This document shows, piece after piece, positions 8,083-16,352 of a DNA stretch of 37,184 nt. Both the position numbers and the translations under genes were made by a program. The DNA is from Balneolaceae bacterium (GTDB lineage: Bacteria; Bacteroidota; Rhodothermia; Balneolales; Balneolaceae). Below the pieces are notes generated by a model that did no database searches, was not told where the DNA came from, and saw only the letters and a list, made by a program, of their open reading frames with translations. Position 1 is the first letter of the stretch; every line of letters begins with the position of its first letter. The stretch covers positions 1 to 37,184 of the forward strand of contig PWWL01000053.1 in NCBI GenBank assembly GCA_003561515.1, read 5' to 3'.

Positions 8083-8505
8083 ATGACCATCAAAACCTTC
8101 GATCTTAATCTCAGTACTAAAGGCTTTTCAGATATACATGATGTTACAAGCCAGGTAAGGGCAAGAATCTCAGAATCAGGAATAACCGAGGGATTTTGCC
8201 ACATTTTTGTGACCGGTTCAACGGCCTCAGTTTCGACTATGGAGTTTGAACCCGCACTGGTAAAAGACATAAAGAAAAAGCTTGAGGACTTTGCATCTGA
8301 ACATGAGCGTTCTCACCATTCCGAAACCTGGGGCGACGATAACGGATTTTCTCATATCAGGGCTACCTTCATGGGTCCGGGCATTACGGTACCTGTAAGA
8401 AATAGCACTCCAATTCTTGGAACATGGCAACAAATCGTTGTGCTCGACCATGACAACCGAAGCAGAAACAGACATGTGGTCATACAAGTTGTCGGGATAG
8501 AGTAA
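8083..8505 (+). CDS. YjbQ family protein (UPF0047, secondary thiamine-phosphate synthase type)
   Basis: The 140-residue protein from the ATG at 8083 (MTIKTFDLNL) fits the family length. It contains HHSETWGDDNGFSHIRA and the later PILGTWQQIVVLDHDNRSRNRHV, the two hallmark segments whose histidines form the putative active site. Members show weak thiamine-phosphate synthase activity in complementation tests, but their true role is not settled. The N-terminal half (FVTGSTASVSTMEF) differs from the usual HTTAgVtiNE, as in some archaeal-type members. It is cytoplasmic and monocistronic here. The upstream TTG at 8050 would add 11 non-conserved residues, so I reject it. Confidence 0.9.
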   Translation: MTIKTFDLNLSTKGFSDIHDVTSQVRARISESGITEGFCHIFVTGSTASVSTMEFEPALVKDIKKKLEDFASEHERSHHSETWGDDNGFSHIRATFMGPGITVPVRNSTPILGTWQQIVVLDHDNRSRNRHVVIQVVGIE

Positions 8506-8698
8506 CGATCAAGCAGTGTCACCAAAATATAAAACTTCGATTTAGCCGGGAACAGATAACCAAATAGCAGGTAGTAATAAAGATTCGCCTTACTACATTT
8601 TTCCGGCGAAGATCCACAATCTGACGCTCACATGGATTTGAGCGGGGTAAATATGTTTACATCGCAAGTACGATGGTTTTCAGAGCTTAACATTGCAT

Positions 8699-10999
8699 AT
8701 GATTAACGGGGACAAGAAACGCAGCAGAGTCAGACAGTTTCTGGCAGCTATTTTCACAGGGCTGATATTTGCCCTTGTCGTGCTCTATACGTGGAAACTG
8801 AATGCCGAAGATATTGAAAAACAAAAGGCTGAGCTTTTCTCGGGTGAGGTCACATTTGTTTTAGATCAGCTTGTGCAACAACTTGAACTTGAACTGGAGA
8901 GATTATCAGCACTGAAGCTGCGACTGGAGAGAAATGAATCGTTTAGCGAAGAAATATGGCAGTACGAGGCTGATCTAATAAAAGATCAATCATCCGCAGT
9001 GCGTTTTATTCAGTGGATTGATTCCGATATGGGCGTACGCTCAATGAATGAAGCAGGATACACCGCTTACGCTCCTGCAGTTATGGATCCCTCAAAAAAC
9101 GACATCAGAAGAGTATTCTGGAGAAAAGCTGAACAGGATTCAGTTCTATCTCTATCCCAAAGCTTTCAAAACGAAGCTGTATCTGATCCTGAAAATGAAA
9201 GCACCAACGCTGCTCAATTCATTTTTTTAGCAGATCTGCCTGTTTACAATGATGAGTCATTTACAGGTACTATAAGTGCAGGACTCGATTTCAATAAACT
9301 AATCGATTCAGTATTACAACATCGCGACATATTTCATCTTGAATTAATGGATGAAGCAGGGCAACTTTTTTACTCCAGCCGATCATTGAACGAGGGAATG
9401 CTTTATTCCAACATGTCTGAATACAGACAGATACCGCTTCCCGTTACAGACGATCATTTCTGGTATGCCACAATGATCCCCACCAACAATTTTTTCAGTA
9501 CAGGCAGTGAAGAAAGCCTGTATTTAAATCTCATTCTCGGTCTGCTACTTTCTGTTTTGATGGCGGTTGGAATCTTTTTCATTATTGGATTTTATTCGGC
9601 AAAAGAGTCTTACGACTTTTCAAACAGGAAGCTCAGAACCGTAGTTGCCGCATCACCTCTGGCAATTTTTGTAGTTGACAAAAAAGGTGTTGTTACCGGT
9701 TTTTGGAACAGAGCCGCAGAACAGATGTTCGGATACAAGGCAAACGAAGTTCGCGGACAATACCTCCCGCATGTTACTCGCGAACCTGCACTCGAATTCC
9801 AGCAAATGCTGGAAACCGTGTTGAAAGGTAAGCCCTACAAGGATGTGGAAAGCAAAAGGTATAGAAAAGACGGTGCGGAATTCGATGTAAAAATTCATGC
9901 CGCTTTGGTACGTACAATTCCGGGTAAAGCAGGAGACGTAGTTGTGATGGTTGAAAACGTGTCCCGACAGAAACAGGCTGAATTTGAACTCAAAAATGAA
10001 AAGCAATTTGCAGATACCGTTTTAAAAAGCCAGCCGGGACTATTTTATGTAATAGATGAAAAAAGGCGGCTGGTTCGGTGGAACAGCAATGTAAATGACT
10101 TTTTGGGTATGAGCGATAACCAGCTTAAAGGCATGAACTTTCTTGATATTTTTATCGAGGATGAACGTCTCAAAGTTCTGGAAAAGTTGCAGAATGCTCC
10201 CTACAACGGCAAGCTTGAAATGGAAACGATAGTTAGGAGTAAAGGACGGACATACGATTTCTATATCAACGGGACCCAGATGGTTATTGGTAAGCGGCAA
10301 TTTATCGTGGGTAATGGAATTAACATCACGGACCGAAATAAGATCAGAAATGAATTACAGCGATCGGTTGATGAAAAAGACGTTCTTCTAACTGAAATAC
10401 ATCACAGAGTCAAAAACAACCTTGCCATTATTGCAAACCTGATAGACCTGCAAATGCTCGATGTGGATGACGACGCCATGACGGAGATACTTCGTGAAAC
10501 GCAAAACAGAATTTTCTCAATTGCAGGCGTGCATGAGATGCTGTACGATGTAAAGAGCTTCTCAAAAATTTCATTCAAAGAGTATCTGCAAAAACTGTTC
10601 GACAGAATTTTCGACATGTATGATAAAGAGCATAAAATGACCGCCCACGATATGCAGGTAAAAGTAGAGTACTTAAATATCAACCAGGCTATTCCGCTGG
10701 GCCTCATACTCACCGAACTCTTTACAAATTCGTTTAAACACGCGTTTGACAGTAAACAGGCTGGAATGATAACCACAGAAATTACTGGCGGTCCGGATCT
10801 GATTCACGTTGTCTACAAAGACAATGGCAAAGGGTTTGATCCCAATATTTTTGAAAAGTCTTCTTCCATGGGTATGATCCTGATACGTTCACTGCTTAAG
10901 CAGCTAAAAGCTGAATATTCGGTAAATGGGGATAACGGGTTCGAGCTTAGTTTTTCATTTACCATGCAAATGCGTGGGGCACATTCCACAATGGTGTGA
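8699..10999 (+). CDS. Membrane sensor histidine kinase, PAS-PAS-HisKA_2-HATPase
   Basis: The protein has 766 residues. A first membrane helix (about 13-33) and a second (about 274-297) enclose an extracytoplasmic sensor region of about 240 residues. Two PAS domains follow (about 311-425 and 436-550). Next comes a HisKA_2 dimerisation domain with the H-box EIHHRVKNNLAIIANL (histidines 568/569, the phospho-acceptor probably the one before R) and a HATPase domain with the N-box LTELFTNSFKHAF and G-box DNGKGFD. HisKA_2 kinases usually signal through response regulators encoded elsewhere; none lies beside this gene. The ATG at 8699 is preferred over the in-frame TTG two codons earlier. The signal sensed is unknown. 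Confidence 0.92.
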   Translation: MINGDKKRSRVRQFLAAIFTGLIFALVVLYTWKLNAEDIEKQKAELFSGEVTFVLDQLVQQLELELERLSALKLRLERNESFSEEIWQYEADLIKDQSSAVRFIQWIDSDMGVRSMNEAGYTAYAPAVMDPSKNDIRRVFWRKAEQDSVLSLSQSFQNEAVSDPENESTNAAQFIFLADLPVYNDESFTGTISAGLDFNKLIDSVLQHRDIFHLELMDEAGQLFYSSRSLNEGMLYSNMSEYRQIPLPVTDDHFWYATMIPTNNFFSTGSEESLYLNLILGLLLSVLMAVGIFFIIGFYSAKESYDFSNRKLRTVVAASPLAIFVVDKKGVVTGFWNRAAEQMFGYKANEVRGQYLPHVTREPALEFQQMLETVLKGKPYKDVESKRYRKDGAEFDVKIHAALVRTIPGKAGDVVVMVENVSRQKQAEFELKNEKQFADTVLKSQPGLFYVIDEKRRLVRWNSNVNDFLGMSDNQLKGMNFLDIFIEDERLKVLEKLQNAPYNGKLEMETIVRSKGRTYDFYINGTQMVIGKRQFIVGNGINITDRNKIRNELQRSVDEKDVLLTEIHHRVKNNLAIIANLIDLQMLDVDDDAMTEILRETQNRIFSIAGVHEMLYDVKSFSKISFKEYLQKLFDRIFDMYDKEHKMTAHDMQVKVEYLNINQAIPLGLILTELFTNSFKHAFDSKQAGMITTEITGGPDLIHVVYKDNGKGFDPNIFEKSSSMGMILIRSLLKQLKAEYSVNGDNGFELSFSFTMQMRGAHSTMV

Positions 11000-11288
11000 T
11001 GCAGAAGCCTGAGCTATCTGAAACAAACATCTTACAAAAAGAACGGATTGCTGCAGGCAGAAAGTTGCGGTAACGCCCTTTCTATACACATAATACCATA
11101 TTTGTCTGCTTGACTTTAGCTATTTGATACTAATTATTTTCAGAATAGTTAGATATTGGTTTATAAAACGCTTATACTGAGTCTTTACAATAATAACACC
11201 TGGTAAGCACTTCTCTGGACAAGACGCGTTAACCCAACTCTCAACTTTGAATCACTTCTGGGTGCACTAACAATACCAATACAATACA

Positions 11289-11507
11289 ATGACACAACAA
11301 GGAAAAGTAAAATGGTTTGACGCCGAAAAAGGCTTCGGCTTCATCGAGCCAAATGATGGTGGAAAAGACATCTTCGTACACAGAAACAACGTAGAAAATT
11401 TAGGCCCCACACAGGGACTCGAAGACGGTGAAGAAGTAGAATTCTCCGTAGAAGAGACCCCTAAAGGTTTAAGCGCGGTTGATGTGAGAAGCCTTACGTA
11501 CGAATAA
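11289..11507 (+). CDS. Cold-shock domain protein (CspA family)
   Basis: This 72-residue single cold-shock domain binds single-stranded RNA/DNA through RNP1 (KGFGFI, residues 14-19) and RNP2 (DIFVH, residues 27-31). Its size and the opening QGKVKWFDAEKGFGFI are typical of CspA/CspC proteins. A gene-free AT-rich stretch of about 290 bases upstream leaves room for the long regulatory leader common in cold-shock genes, and a strong terminator follows, so it is a single-gene transcript. Whether it is cold-induced cannot be told from sequence. Confidence 0.95.
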   Translation: MTQQGKVKWFDAEKGFGFIEPNDGGKDIFVHRNNVENLGPTQGLEDGEEVEFSVEETPKGLSAVDVRSLTYE

Positions 11508-11530
11508 GAAGAAATTCTGTTCTAAAAAAT

Positions 11531-11558
11531 AAAGCCCCGGCAGTGCCGGGGCTTTTTT
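11531..11558 (+). terminator. Strong intrinsic terminator of the cold-shock gene
   Basis: AAAGCCCCGGC pairs perfectly with GCCGGGGCTTT around a 3-base loop, continuing into a run of six T residues. It begins 24 bases after the stop codon. Confidence 0.97.
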
Positions 11559-11643
11559 ATTTTGTTTACGTTTTCGGGTTTTACATCAGACCCTCCCATT
11601 GCTGATTTACTCCCTCCTTTTTTTACCCCTTTTTACCCCTGTT

Positions 11644-12111
11644 TCAGATTGCTGTAACAGGCAGTTTATCCAGTCCTCCCTTTTTAGCTGCTATACTGTA
11701 CCGAGTGTGCGGGGCAAACTCAAGGCGCCCTTTCTCTATGGGCTGTCCGGTTGCACGGCAGATGCCGTATGTTCCGTTTTCGATCCTTGCAAGTGCCCGA
11801 TTCAGCTCTTTTATAAACTTTCGATTTCTCTCAATAAGGCGATATGTGAGATCCATACTCTCTTCTTTACTACCAAGATCGCCCATATGATGAGTAAGTG
11901 ATGAAGCGTCATCATCATCATTCATTCTCTGATCTTCGATCGAAGCCATCAGATAGTCGAGCTCATGCTGTGCTTCTTCCCTTTTTCTGAGAATAATAGC
12001 CTCAAAATAAGCCAGTTCATTTTCGTTCATGTTCGTTCTGAGATCCTTGGTTCTGTCGGGTCTATTTTTGATTGCTTCCATGGCTTTGGGATTTTGGGTT
12101 AAACTGCTCAT
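11644..12111 (-). CDS. TraR/DksA family transcriptional regulator
   Basis: From the ATG at 12111 the protein has 155 residues. It has a helical coiled-coil region (about 27-105), with acidic residues DDDD near the tip, then the C-terminal zinc-finger-like motif YGICRATGQPIEKGRLEFAPHTRYSI. Only one of the four zinc cysteines of classical DksA remains, which is common for this family in Bacteroidota. DksA-like proteins bind the secondary channel of RNA polymerase and change promoter response, often together with ppGpp. A longer frame back to 12240 exists, but its extra 43 residues look non-coding. Confidence 0.9.
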   Translation of the reverse strand: MSSLTQNPKAMEAIKNRPDRTKDLRTNMNENELAYFEAIILRKREEAQHELDYLMASIEDQRMNDDDDASSLTHHMGDLGSKEESMDLTYRLIERNRKFIKELNRALARIENGTYGICRATGQPIEKGRLEFAPHTRYSIAAKKGGLDKLPVTAI

Positions 12112-12389
12112 TTCTTTTGGTTTGTTTCTGTGAGCAGAATAACGATAAAGCAAGGCGCCCGAAATCGGGGAATCCCCTATGTGGAGTTGAGGAAAACGAG
12201 CATCAGTGGTTGAAAACGTAAGGGTTGGGAGTAAGGGCAAGATGCAGGCAACAAGCAGTAAGCCTCAGACTATTCGAGATAGAGTACGAAGCTTCAAAGT
12301 TCTAAATCCGAATTTTCTAAATCCTAAAGAAACTTGCTTGCCGCTTGCAACTTACAGCCTGGAGTATGAAGCCTGCACCTTGTTCCTCG

Positions 12390-13250
12390 TTACACCTCCG
12401 CCTTTTGATAGAGAAGCTCGCTATACCCTTCCTGAATTGCGCGCACAACATCACCGGGCTTTCCCGATCCAACAGGTTTACCGTCGATTACAGTTACCGG
12501 CTGAATGTCGGTTGTTGTACCGGAAAAGAAAAGTTCATCAATTTCGTGAAGCTCGTCAAACCGAACCGGCTCGTAAATAACCGGTATTCCACTTTGTTCG
12601 GCTATCTTCAGCACGGCACGCCGCGTGATGCCATTCAAAATATATGGTGATGCGGGATATGTGTATAGCACACCATCTTTGGCACAAAAAATATTGGCAT
12701 TCGGGCTTTCGGTTATCACACCGTCTCGCACCATCACAGCACTGTTTACTCCTGCTTCTTTCGCCTGCTGTTTCGCCATAGTATTTGGAAGAAGATTGAT
12801 TGTTTTAAGATTGCAGCGGCTCCAGCGTACATCCATAACGGAAATAGCATCCACACCCTCTTCATGTAGTTTTGTATGAGGTTTAAATGGAGCACTGGAA
12901 AGGTATACGGTTGGCTCTACCGGTGGTGAAGGAAATTCATGGGTTCTGGGAACTGAGGCTCCGCGGGTTACCTGAAGATAAACAGTAGCCTCGCCTTCAA
13001 GATGACCATTTTTGGTAAGCAGTTCACGGCTTATAACTGGAATTTGCTCAAAGACAGATTTGTGAAGATTGATCTTTAATCCATTGAGCCCTTCCTCCAA
13101 GCGCCCAAGGTGCTCGTTTTCCATTATGAATCTGCCATCTACTATTCGCGTCACCTCGTAAACGCCATCACCGAATACAAATCCACGATCGGCAACTGAA
13201 ACCTTTGCTTCCTCCTGCTCTACGAACTCACCGTTTAGATATACTTGCAT
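12390..13250 (-). CDS. dat: D-alanine (D-amino acid) aminotransferase, PLP fold type IV
   Basis: The 286-residue protein opens MQVYLNGEFVEQEEAKVSVADRGF, the class IV signature. The PLP lysine is K149 in RCNLKTINLLPN, the cofactor-contacting glutamate lies in GVITESPNANIF, and the C-terminal GTTTDIQPVTVIDG matches Bacillus D-alanine aminotransferase. The enzyme interconverts D-alanine and D-glutamate with their 2-oxo acids and feeds peptidoglycan precursors. A branched-chain aminotransferase is the main alternative, but the alignment of this C-terminal segment favours Dat. The ATG at 13250 is preferred over a TTG two codons upstream. Confidence 0.88.
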   Translation of the reverse strand: MQVYLNGEFVEQEEAKVSVADRGFVFGDGVYEVTRIVDGRFIMENEHLGRLEEGLNGLKINLHKSVFEQIPVISRELLTKNGHLEGEATVYLQVTRGASVPRTHEFPSPPVEPTVYLSSAPFKPHTKLHEEGVDAISVMDVRWSRCNLKTINLLPNTMAKQQAKEAGVNSAVMVRDGVITESPNANIFCAKDGVLYTYPASPYILNGITRRAVLKIAEQSGIPVIYEPVRFDELHEIDELFFSGTTTDIQPVTVIDGKPVGSGKPGDVVRAIQEGYSELLYQKAEV

Positions 13251-13702
13251 GATCAAAAATTTATTTCTGCATTATTATTTCAGAACACCGGGTTATTTTA
13301 CATGGTTTGAAACCCGGCAATACTCTATCGTAGCAAATACAGTATATCTTTTTCGCTATAAAATTGATACAGCATATTCTGTTTTTTAAAACAGGCTGCC
13401 AGACTGCATCTGTATCCACCCGCGGCATTGTTGAGAGCCTGCATGATTGACCGCATCATTTCCCGCTCCGGACAAAGCGTTACCCGCGTGCAAAAAAGAG
13501 AAATTATCGACGTGAAGCTTAAATACCAGCTCTTTCAAATTTGAATGAAGCAAAGGCCTTGAAATAATTGTTTATAAAATTTTACAAATAGCACAACAAC
13601 TTGAACGCTCGTCCGTAAAAGATAGTTGTAATCTTATCGTAAACAATAGCTTTTGAATTCGAATGCGGATTTCCGGCTTTTACATTTTGTTAAAACGAGC
13701 TT
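13251..13702. other. Gene-free stretch between dat and the SRPBCC gene
   Basis: These 452 AT-rich bases lie between divergent genes and should hold the promoters of both. A 33-codon ATG frame at about 13444 is probably chance. I see no hairpin, repeat or RNA gene. Confidence 0.6.
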
Positions 13703-14158
13703 ATGCGAAAAATTGAGACAGTAATTCACATACACAGACCCCTGCAGCAGGTATGGGAGGCGCTGTTGGATTTTTCATCTTATCCCGCATGGAATCCATT
13801 TATCACATCTATTTCAGGAAATCCATATCCCGGAAATCGTATTAAGGTATCGGCAAGTCTCCCCGGAAAAAAAACGATGTTGTTTAAACCCCTGGTGGTC
13901 AAATCTGAACCAATGTCTGAACTTCGCTGGAAAGGAAAACTCTTTTTTAGAGGACTCTGCGACGGTGAGCACTATTTTATTTTAAATCAACTTCCCAACG
14001 GAAGCACTGCTCTCCACCACGGTGAAATTTTCAGTGGCCTTCTCCCTCCCGTTATGAAAAGCATTTTCAAGAGAACTGAAATGGGTTTCCAAAAAATGAA
14101 CGTTGCACTCAAGGAAAGGTGTGAAGGAGAATACACAAGCACCAGCCTGTACGCCTGA
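13703..14158 (+). CDS. SRPBCC (START-like) domain protein
   Basis: A 151-residue single-domain protein. IETVIHIHRPLQQVWEALLDFSSYPAWNPFI is the typical first strand and helix of the SRPBCC/polyketide-cyclase-like fold, and LHHGEIFSGLLPPVM and the long C-terminal helix complete it. Such proteins enclose a hydrophobic ligand in a cavity, and this subgroup is functionally uncharacterised. It is cytoplasmic. It lies 91 bases upstream of the Crp/Fnr gene on the same strand and may be co-transcribed. Confidence 0.85.
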   Translation: MRKIETVIHIHRPLQQVWEALLDFSSYPAWNPFITSISGNPYPGNRIKVSASLPGKKTMLFKPLVVKSEPMSELRWKGKLFFRGLCDGEHYFILNQLPNGSTALHHGEIFSGLLPPVMKSIFKRTEMGFQKMNVALKERCEGEYTSTSLYA

Positions 14159-14249
14159 TGAAACCGTTTTAGACAGTGAAAACCACTTCTGATGGTTGTA
14201 TCTTGTGTGAGCAACAGGTAGAAACCAGATCGGCTCACATTACTGGAAA

Positions 14250-14864
14250 ATGAATCCCTCAAAAACCGCAAAGGCTGATAAAGAGTTAATCAGCGAGTTA
14301 AAAAAGTTTGGCTATGTAAAGACCTACCAGAAGAACGATGTATTAATAGAAGAAAATAGCAGCATCCAGGTTGTGCCCATCGTTTTAAAAGGAAGTGTCA
14401 AAGTTATACAAAGCGATAACGACTATCGCGAAATGCTTCTCTATTTTCTCACCCCGGGCGATACCTGCATCATGTCGTTTCTTGGTGCTTTATACAACGA
14501 CGATAGTAAAGTAAGAGTGATCGTTAACGAAGAGAGTGAAATTTTGCTTTTGCATGTCCGGCATATCGGTGAACTTACCCGGCGCAATCCTGAATGGAAC
14601 AGCTACATTTTCAGAGCCTATCACGAACGTTTTCAGGAACTTCTTGATGTGGTAAATGCAGTTGCTTTTAAAAAAATGGATGACCGGCTGCATCAGTTGC
14701 TTTTAAGAAAGAGCGAAATAACCGGTAAATCAGAGATTCATTTGACGCACGAAGAGCTGGCTGGAGAATTGGGCACCGCACGAGTAGTTGTGTCGCGGCT
14801 TTTGAAACAGATGGAAAAGGAGGGTATCGTAGAGCTAGGCCGAAATAAAATATCTCTTTTGTAA
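14250..14864 (+). CDS. Crp/Fnr family transcriptional regulator
   Basis: The 204-residue protein has a cyclic-nucleotide-binding-like beta-roll (about 20-115) and a winged HTH at about 160-204, with recognition segment LTHEELAGELGTARVVVSRLLKQME. No FNR-type cysteine cluster is present, and the cAMP-binding arginine-serine pair is not evident, so the effector is unknown. It stands first in a run DUF2892-thioredoxin-OsmC, which suggests it regulates this redox cluster. A perfect palindrome just after its stop codon is a candidate operator. Confidence 0.92.
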   Translation: MNPSKTAKADKELISELKKFGYVKTYQKNDVLIEENSSIQVVPIVLKGSVKVIQSDNDYREMLLYFLTPGDTCIMSFLGALYNDDSKVRVIVNEESEILLLHVRHIGELTRRNPEWNSYIFRAYHERFQELLDVVNAVAFKKMDDRLHQLLLRKSEITGKSEIHLTHEELAGELGTARVVVSRLLKQMEKEGIVELGRNKISLL

Positions 14865-14888
14865 CATTTGTGACTGAGTTCTACCCGC

Positions 14889-14903
14889 TAACTTGTTAAG
14901 TTA
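14889..14903. promoter_or_regulatory. Palindromic candidate operator between the Crp/Fnr gene and the DUF2892 gene
   Basis: TAACTT-GTT-AAGTTA is a perfect 6+3+6 inverted repeat 86 bases upstream of the DUF2892 start. The size resembles Crp/Fnr half-site pairs, and it sits between the regulator and its probable target genes. That the regulator binds it is an inference from position. Confidence 0.45.
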
Positions 14904-14989
14904 CTTACCGACACTTAGCAATGCATTGGCATCGGGCAGATTTTACGCCGAATCGTACCTATTAATATAAACCTGTAGCTCTATTTCGA

Positions 14990-15226
14990 ATGAAAACCAT
15001 TTCAACATTTTATCAAAATCTTAGTTCTGGATGGCATCCAATGCGCTGGGTAGCATTAGGACTCGGCCTCTTTTTGGGATACAACTGGCTTGTTAACTCT
15101 GCACCGGTTTCAGGATTTTTATCCATCTTTTTTTTGTGGCAGGCCATAAGCAATACTGGCTGTATTGCGGGAAGTTGTGCAATACCTGAACCGCCGCACA
15201 ACGTTTCAAACAAAGACCCTGAATAA
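14990..15226 (+). CDS. DUF2892-like small membrane protein
   Basis: This 78-residue protein begins MKTISTFYQNLSSGWHPMRW. Two hydrophobic segments (about 19-36 and 40-57) are followed by NTGCIAGSCAIPEP, with two cysteines. The layout resembles the membrane part of the YgaP-like DUF2892 family, often found beside rhodanese, thioredoxin or persulfide genes. It lies 31 bases before the thioredoxin gene. Its role is unknown; the two cysteines near the membrane surface could take part in thiol chemistry (inference). Confidence 0.75.
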   Translation: MKTISTFYQNLSSGWHPMRWVALGLGLFLGYNWLVNSAPVSGFLSIFFLWQAISNTGCIAGSCAIPEPPHNVSNKDPE

Positions 15227-15257
15227 TTTTTTTAAAATTTAAAATCTCAACAGAAAG

Positions 15258-15593
15258 ATGAGCACCGATATAAAAAAGAAACCCTTCAGTGAGGTAATTC
15301 GCGGCGAAACCCCGGTACTTGTGGATTTTTATGCCGATTGGTGTGCGCCATGCCGTATGATGCCCCCCATTTTAAAAGAGCTGAAGCAAAACATGGGAAA
15401 CAGCCTAAACATCATCAAAATTGACACCGAAAAAAATCCGGATGTAGCAATCAGATACCAGGTTCGCGGAATACCCAACCTGATTCTTTTCAAGGAAGGA
15501 AATGTACTTTGGCAGCAAGCAGGGGTTATTCCCGCACAACAGTTACAGGCCATCATCACTCAGAAACTTGCCGAATATGAACAATCAAAATGA
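15258..15593 (+). CDS. Thioredoxin
   Basis: A 111-residue single-domain thioredoxin with the active-site motif WCAPC (C29 and C32), the buried aspartate in VDFYADW and the cis-proline P73 in RGIPNLILF. It reduces disulfides in the cytoplasm; no signal peptide is present. It is the middle gene of the DUF2892-thioredoxin-OsmC unit. The next gene starts inside its last codons, suggesting coupled translation. The length and motifs leave little doubt about the family, but this is probably not the only thioredoxin of the cell. Confidence 0.95.
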   Translation: MSTDIKKKPFSEVIRGETPVLVDFYADWCAPCRMMPPILKELKQNMGNSLNIIKIDTEKNPDVAIRYQVRGIPNLILFKEGNVLWQQAGVIPAQQLQAIITQKLAEYEQSK

Positions 15594-16035
15594 AGAACAT
15601 CACTATAACGTAGAGGTACAGTGGACAGATGGAAGCACCGGTAAAATGAGTGCTCCCGGAATTGATGAAGAGCTGCAAATTGCAACACCCCCCGAATTTC
15701 CGGGAGGCGTTGAAGGAATTTGGTCGCCCGAGCATTTATATACCGCCTCCGTAGCCGCCTGTTTTATGACCTCTTTTACAGCCGTTGCCCGCTACTCAAA
15801 ATTTGAGTATCTCGATTTAAAGATTCAGAGTTCGGGGGTAATGTCGAAAGAGCAAAATAAATTTGTAATGAGCAAAGTGATACTGAAGCCTGAACTGACT
15901 ATAAACTCGCAAGTGTCCGAAAAGAAAGCACACCGGCTGCTTGAAAAAGCTGAAGAAATTTGTCTCATTACCCGTTCCATAACTGCTGCCGTTGTAATGG
16001 AGCCCATGGTACATGTGTCTGATGCAGCATCGTAG
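15577..16035 (+). CDS. OsmC family peroxiredoxin
   Basis: From the ATG at 15577 the protein has 152 residues, matching OsmC/Ohr proteins. The two conserved cysteines C62 (ASVAACFMTSF) and C129 (AEEICLITRSI) are present; in the family they reduce organic hydroperoxides or related thiol substrates, using dithiols for recycling. The start overlaps the thioredoxin gene by 17 bases. The longer frame back to 15502 would lie inside the thioredoxin gene and is rejected. With the upstream thioredoxin as possible reductant, the pair makes sense as a peroxide or reactive-sulfur defence unit (inference). Confidence 0.92.
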   Translation: MNNQNEEHHYNVEVQWTDGSTGKMSAPGIDEELQIATPPEFPGGVEGIWSPEHLYTASVAACFMTSFTAVARYSKFEYLDLKIQSSGVMSKEQNKFVMSKVILKPELTINSQVSEKKAHRLLEKAEEICLITRSITAAVVMEPMVHVSDAAS

Positions 16036-16109
16036 GCAGGCTATTTTTCGGATTCTGCACATGTGCCGCTTATGATGATTTCAATTCATATACCCGGCCG
16101 GGTAATCGG

Positions 16110-16180
16110 GTGAGCTTAAAGCCCTACTGATCAAGTGAAAGGCAACTATGCCTCCTGCTCACGCATACATGCTTTTTTTT
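16110..16180 (+). terminator. Probable terminator of the redox cluster
   Basis: GTGAGC (16110-16115) pairs with GCTCAC (16157-16162) and encloses a small AGGC/GCCT hairpin. A short GCA/TGC pairing and a run of eight T residues end at 16180. It lies 75 bases after the osmC stop. The multi-stem form is unusual for a plain terminator, but it matches no riboswitch I know. Confidence 0.55.
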
Positions 16181-16293
16181 CGTAGGCTCGTAAGCGAGTT
16201 ATCATTGTCAAAGACACCCATCTTGATCAAAGCCAAAACGCTCCCGCGTACAACGCATCCGTGAATCTAATTTTGCCGGAATTATACCGGGCT

Positions 16294-16320
16294 GTACCTT
16301 GTCCGCAAGGTGCAATTTTT
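16294..16320 (+). promoter_or_regulatory. Terminator-like hairpin in the leader of the Cys/Met enzyme gene
   Basis: GTACCTTG (16294-16301) pairs with CAAGGTGC (16306-16313) around TCCG, followed by AATTTTT. The hairpin ends only 33 bases before the start codon of the downstream gene, where a terminator makes sense only as an attenuator. The rest of the leader (16181-16290) shows no SAM or other riboswitch core that I recognise. Confidence 0.5.
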
Positions 16321-16352
16321 CACTTTCAGTTAACTTCCCACCAAAGGCATTT

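Noticed and set aside
13444-13545. A 33-codon ATG frame in the dat-SRPBCC spacer
   Set aside because: Too short, no motif, and no supporting signal around it.
16081-16180. A SAM-type riboswitch before the Cys/Met enzyme
   Set aside because: The conserved cores of the SAM classes I know are absent, and the structure is close to the osmC stop, so an operon terminator is simpler.
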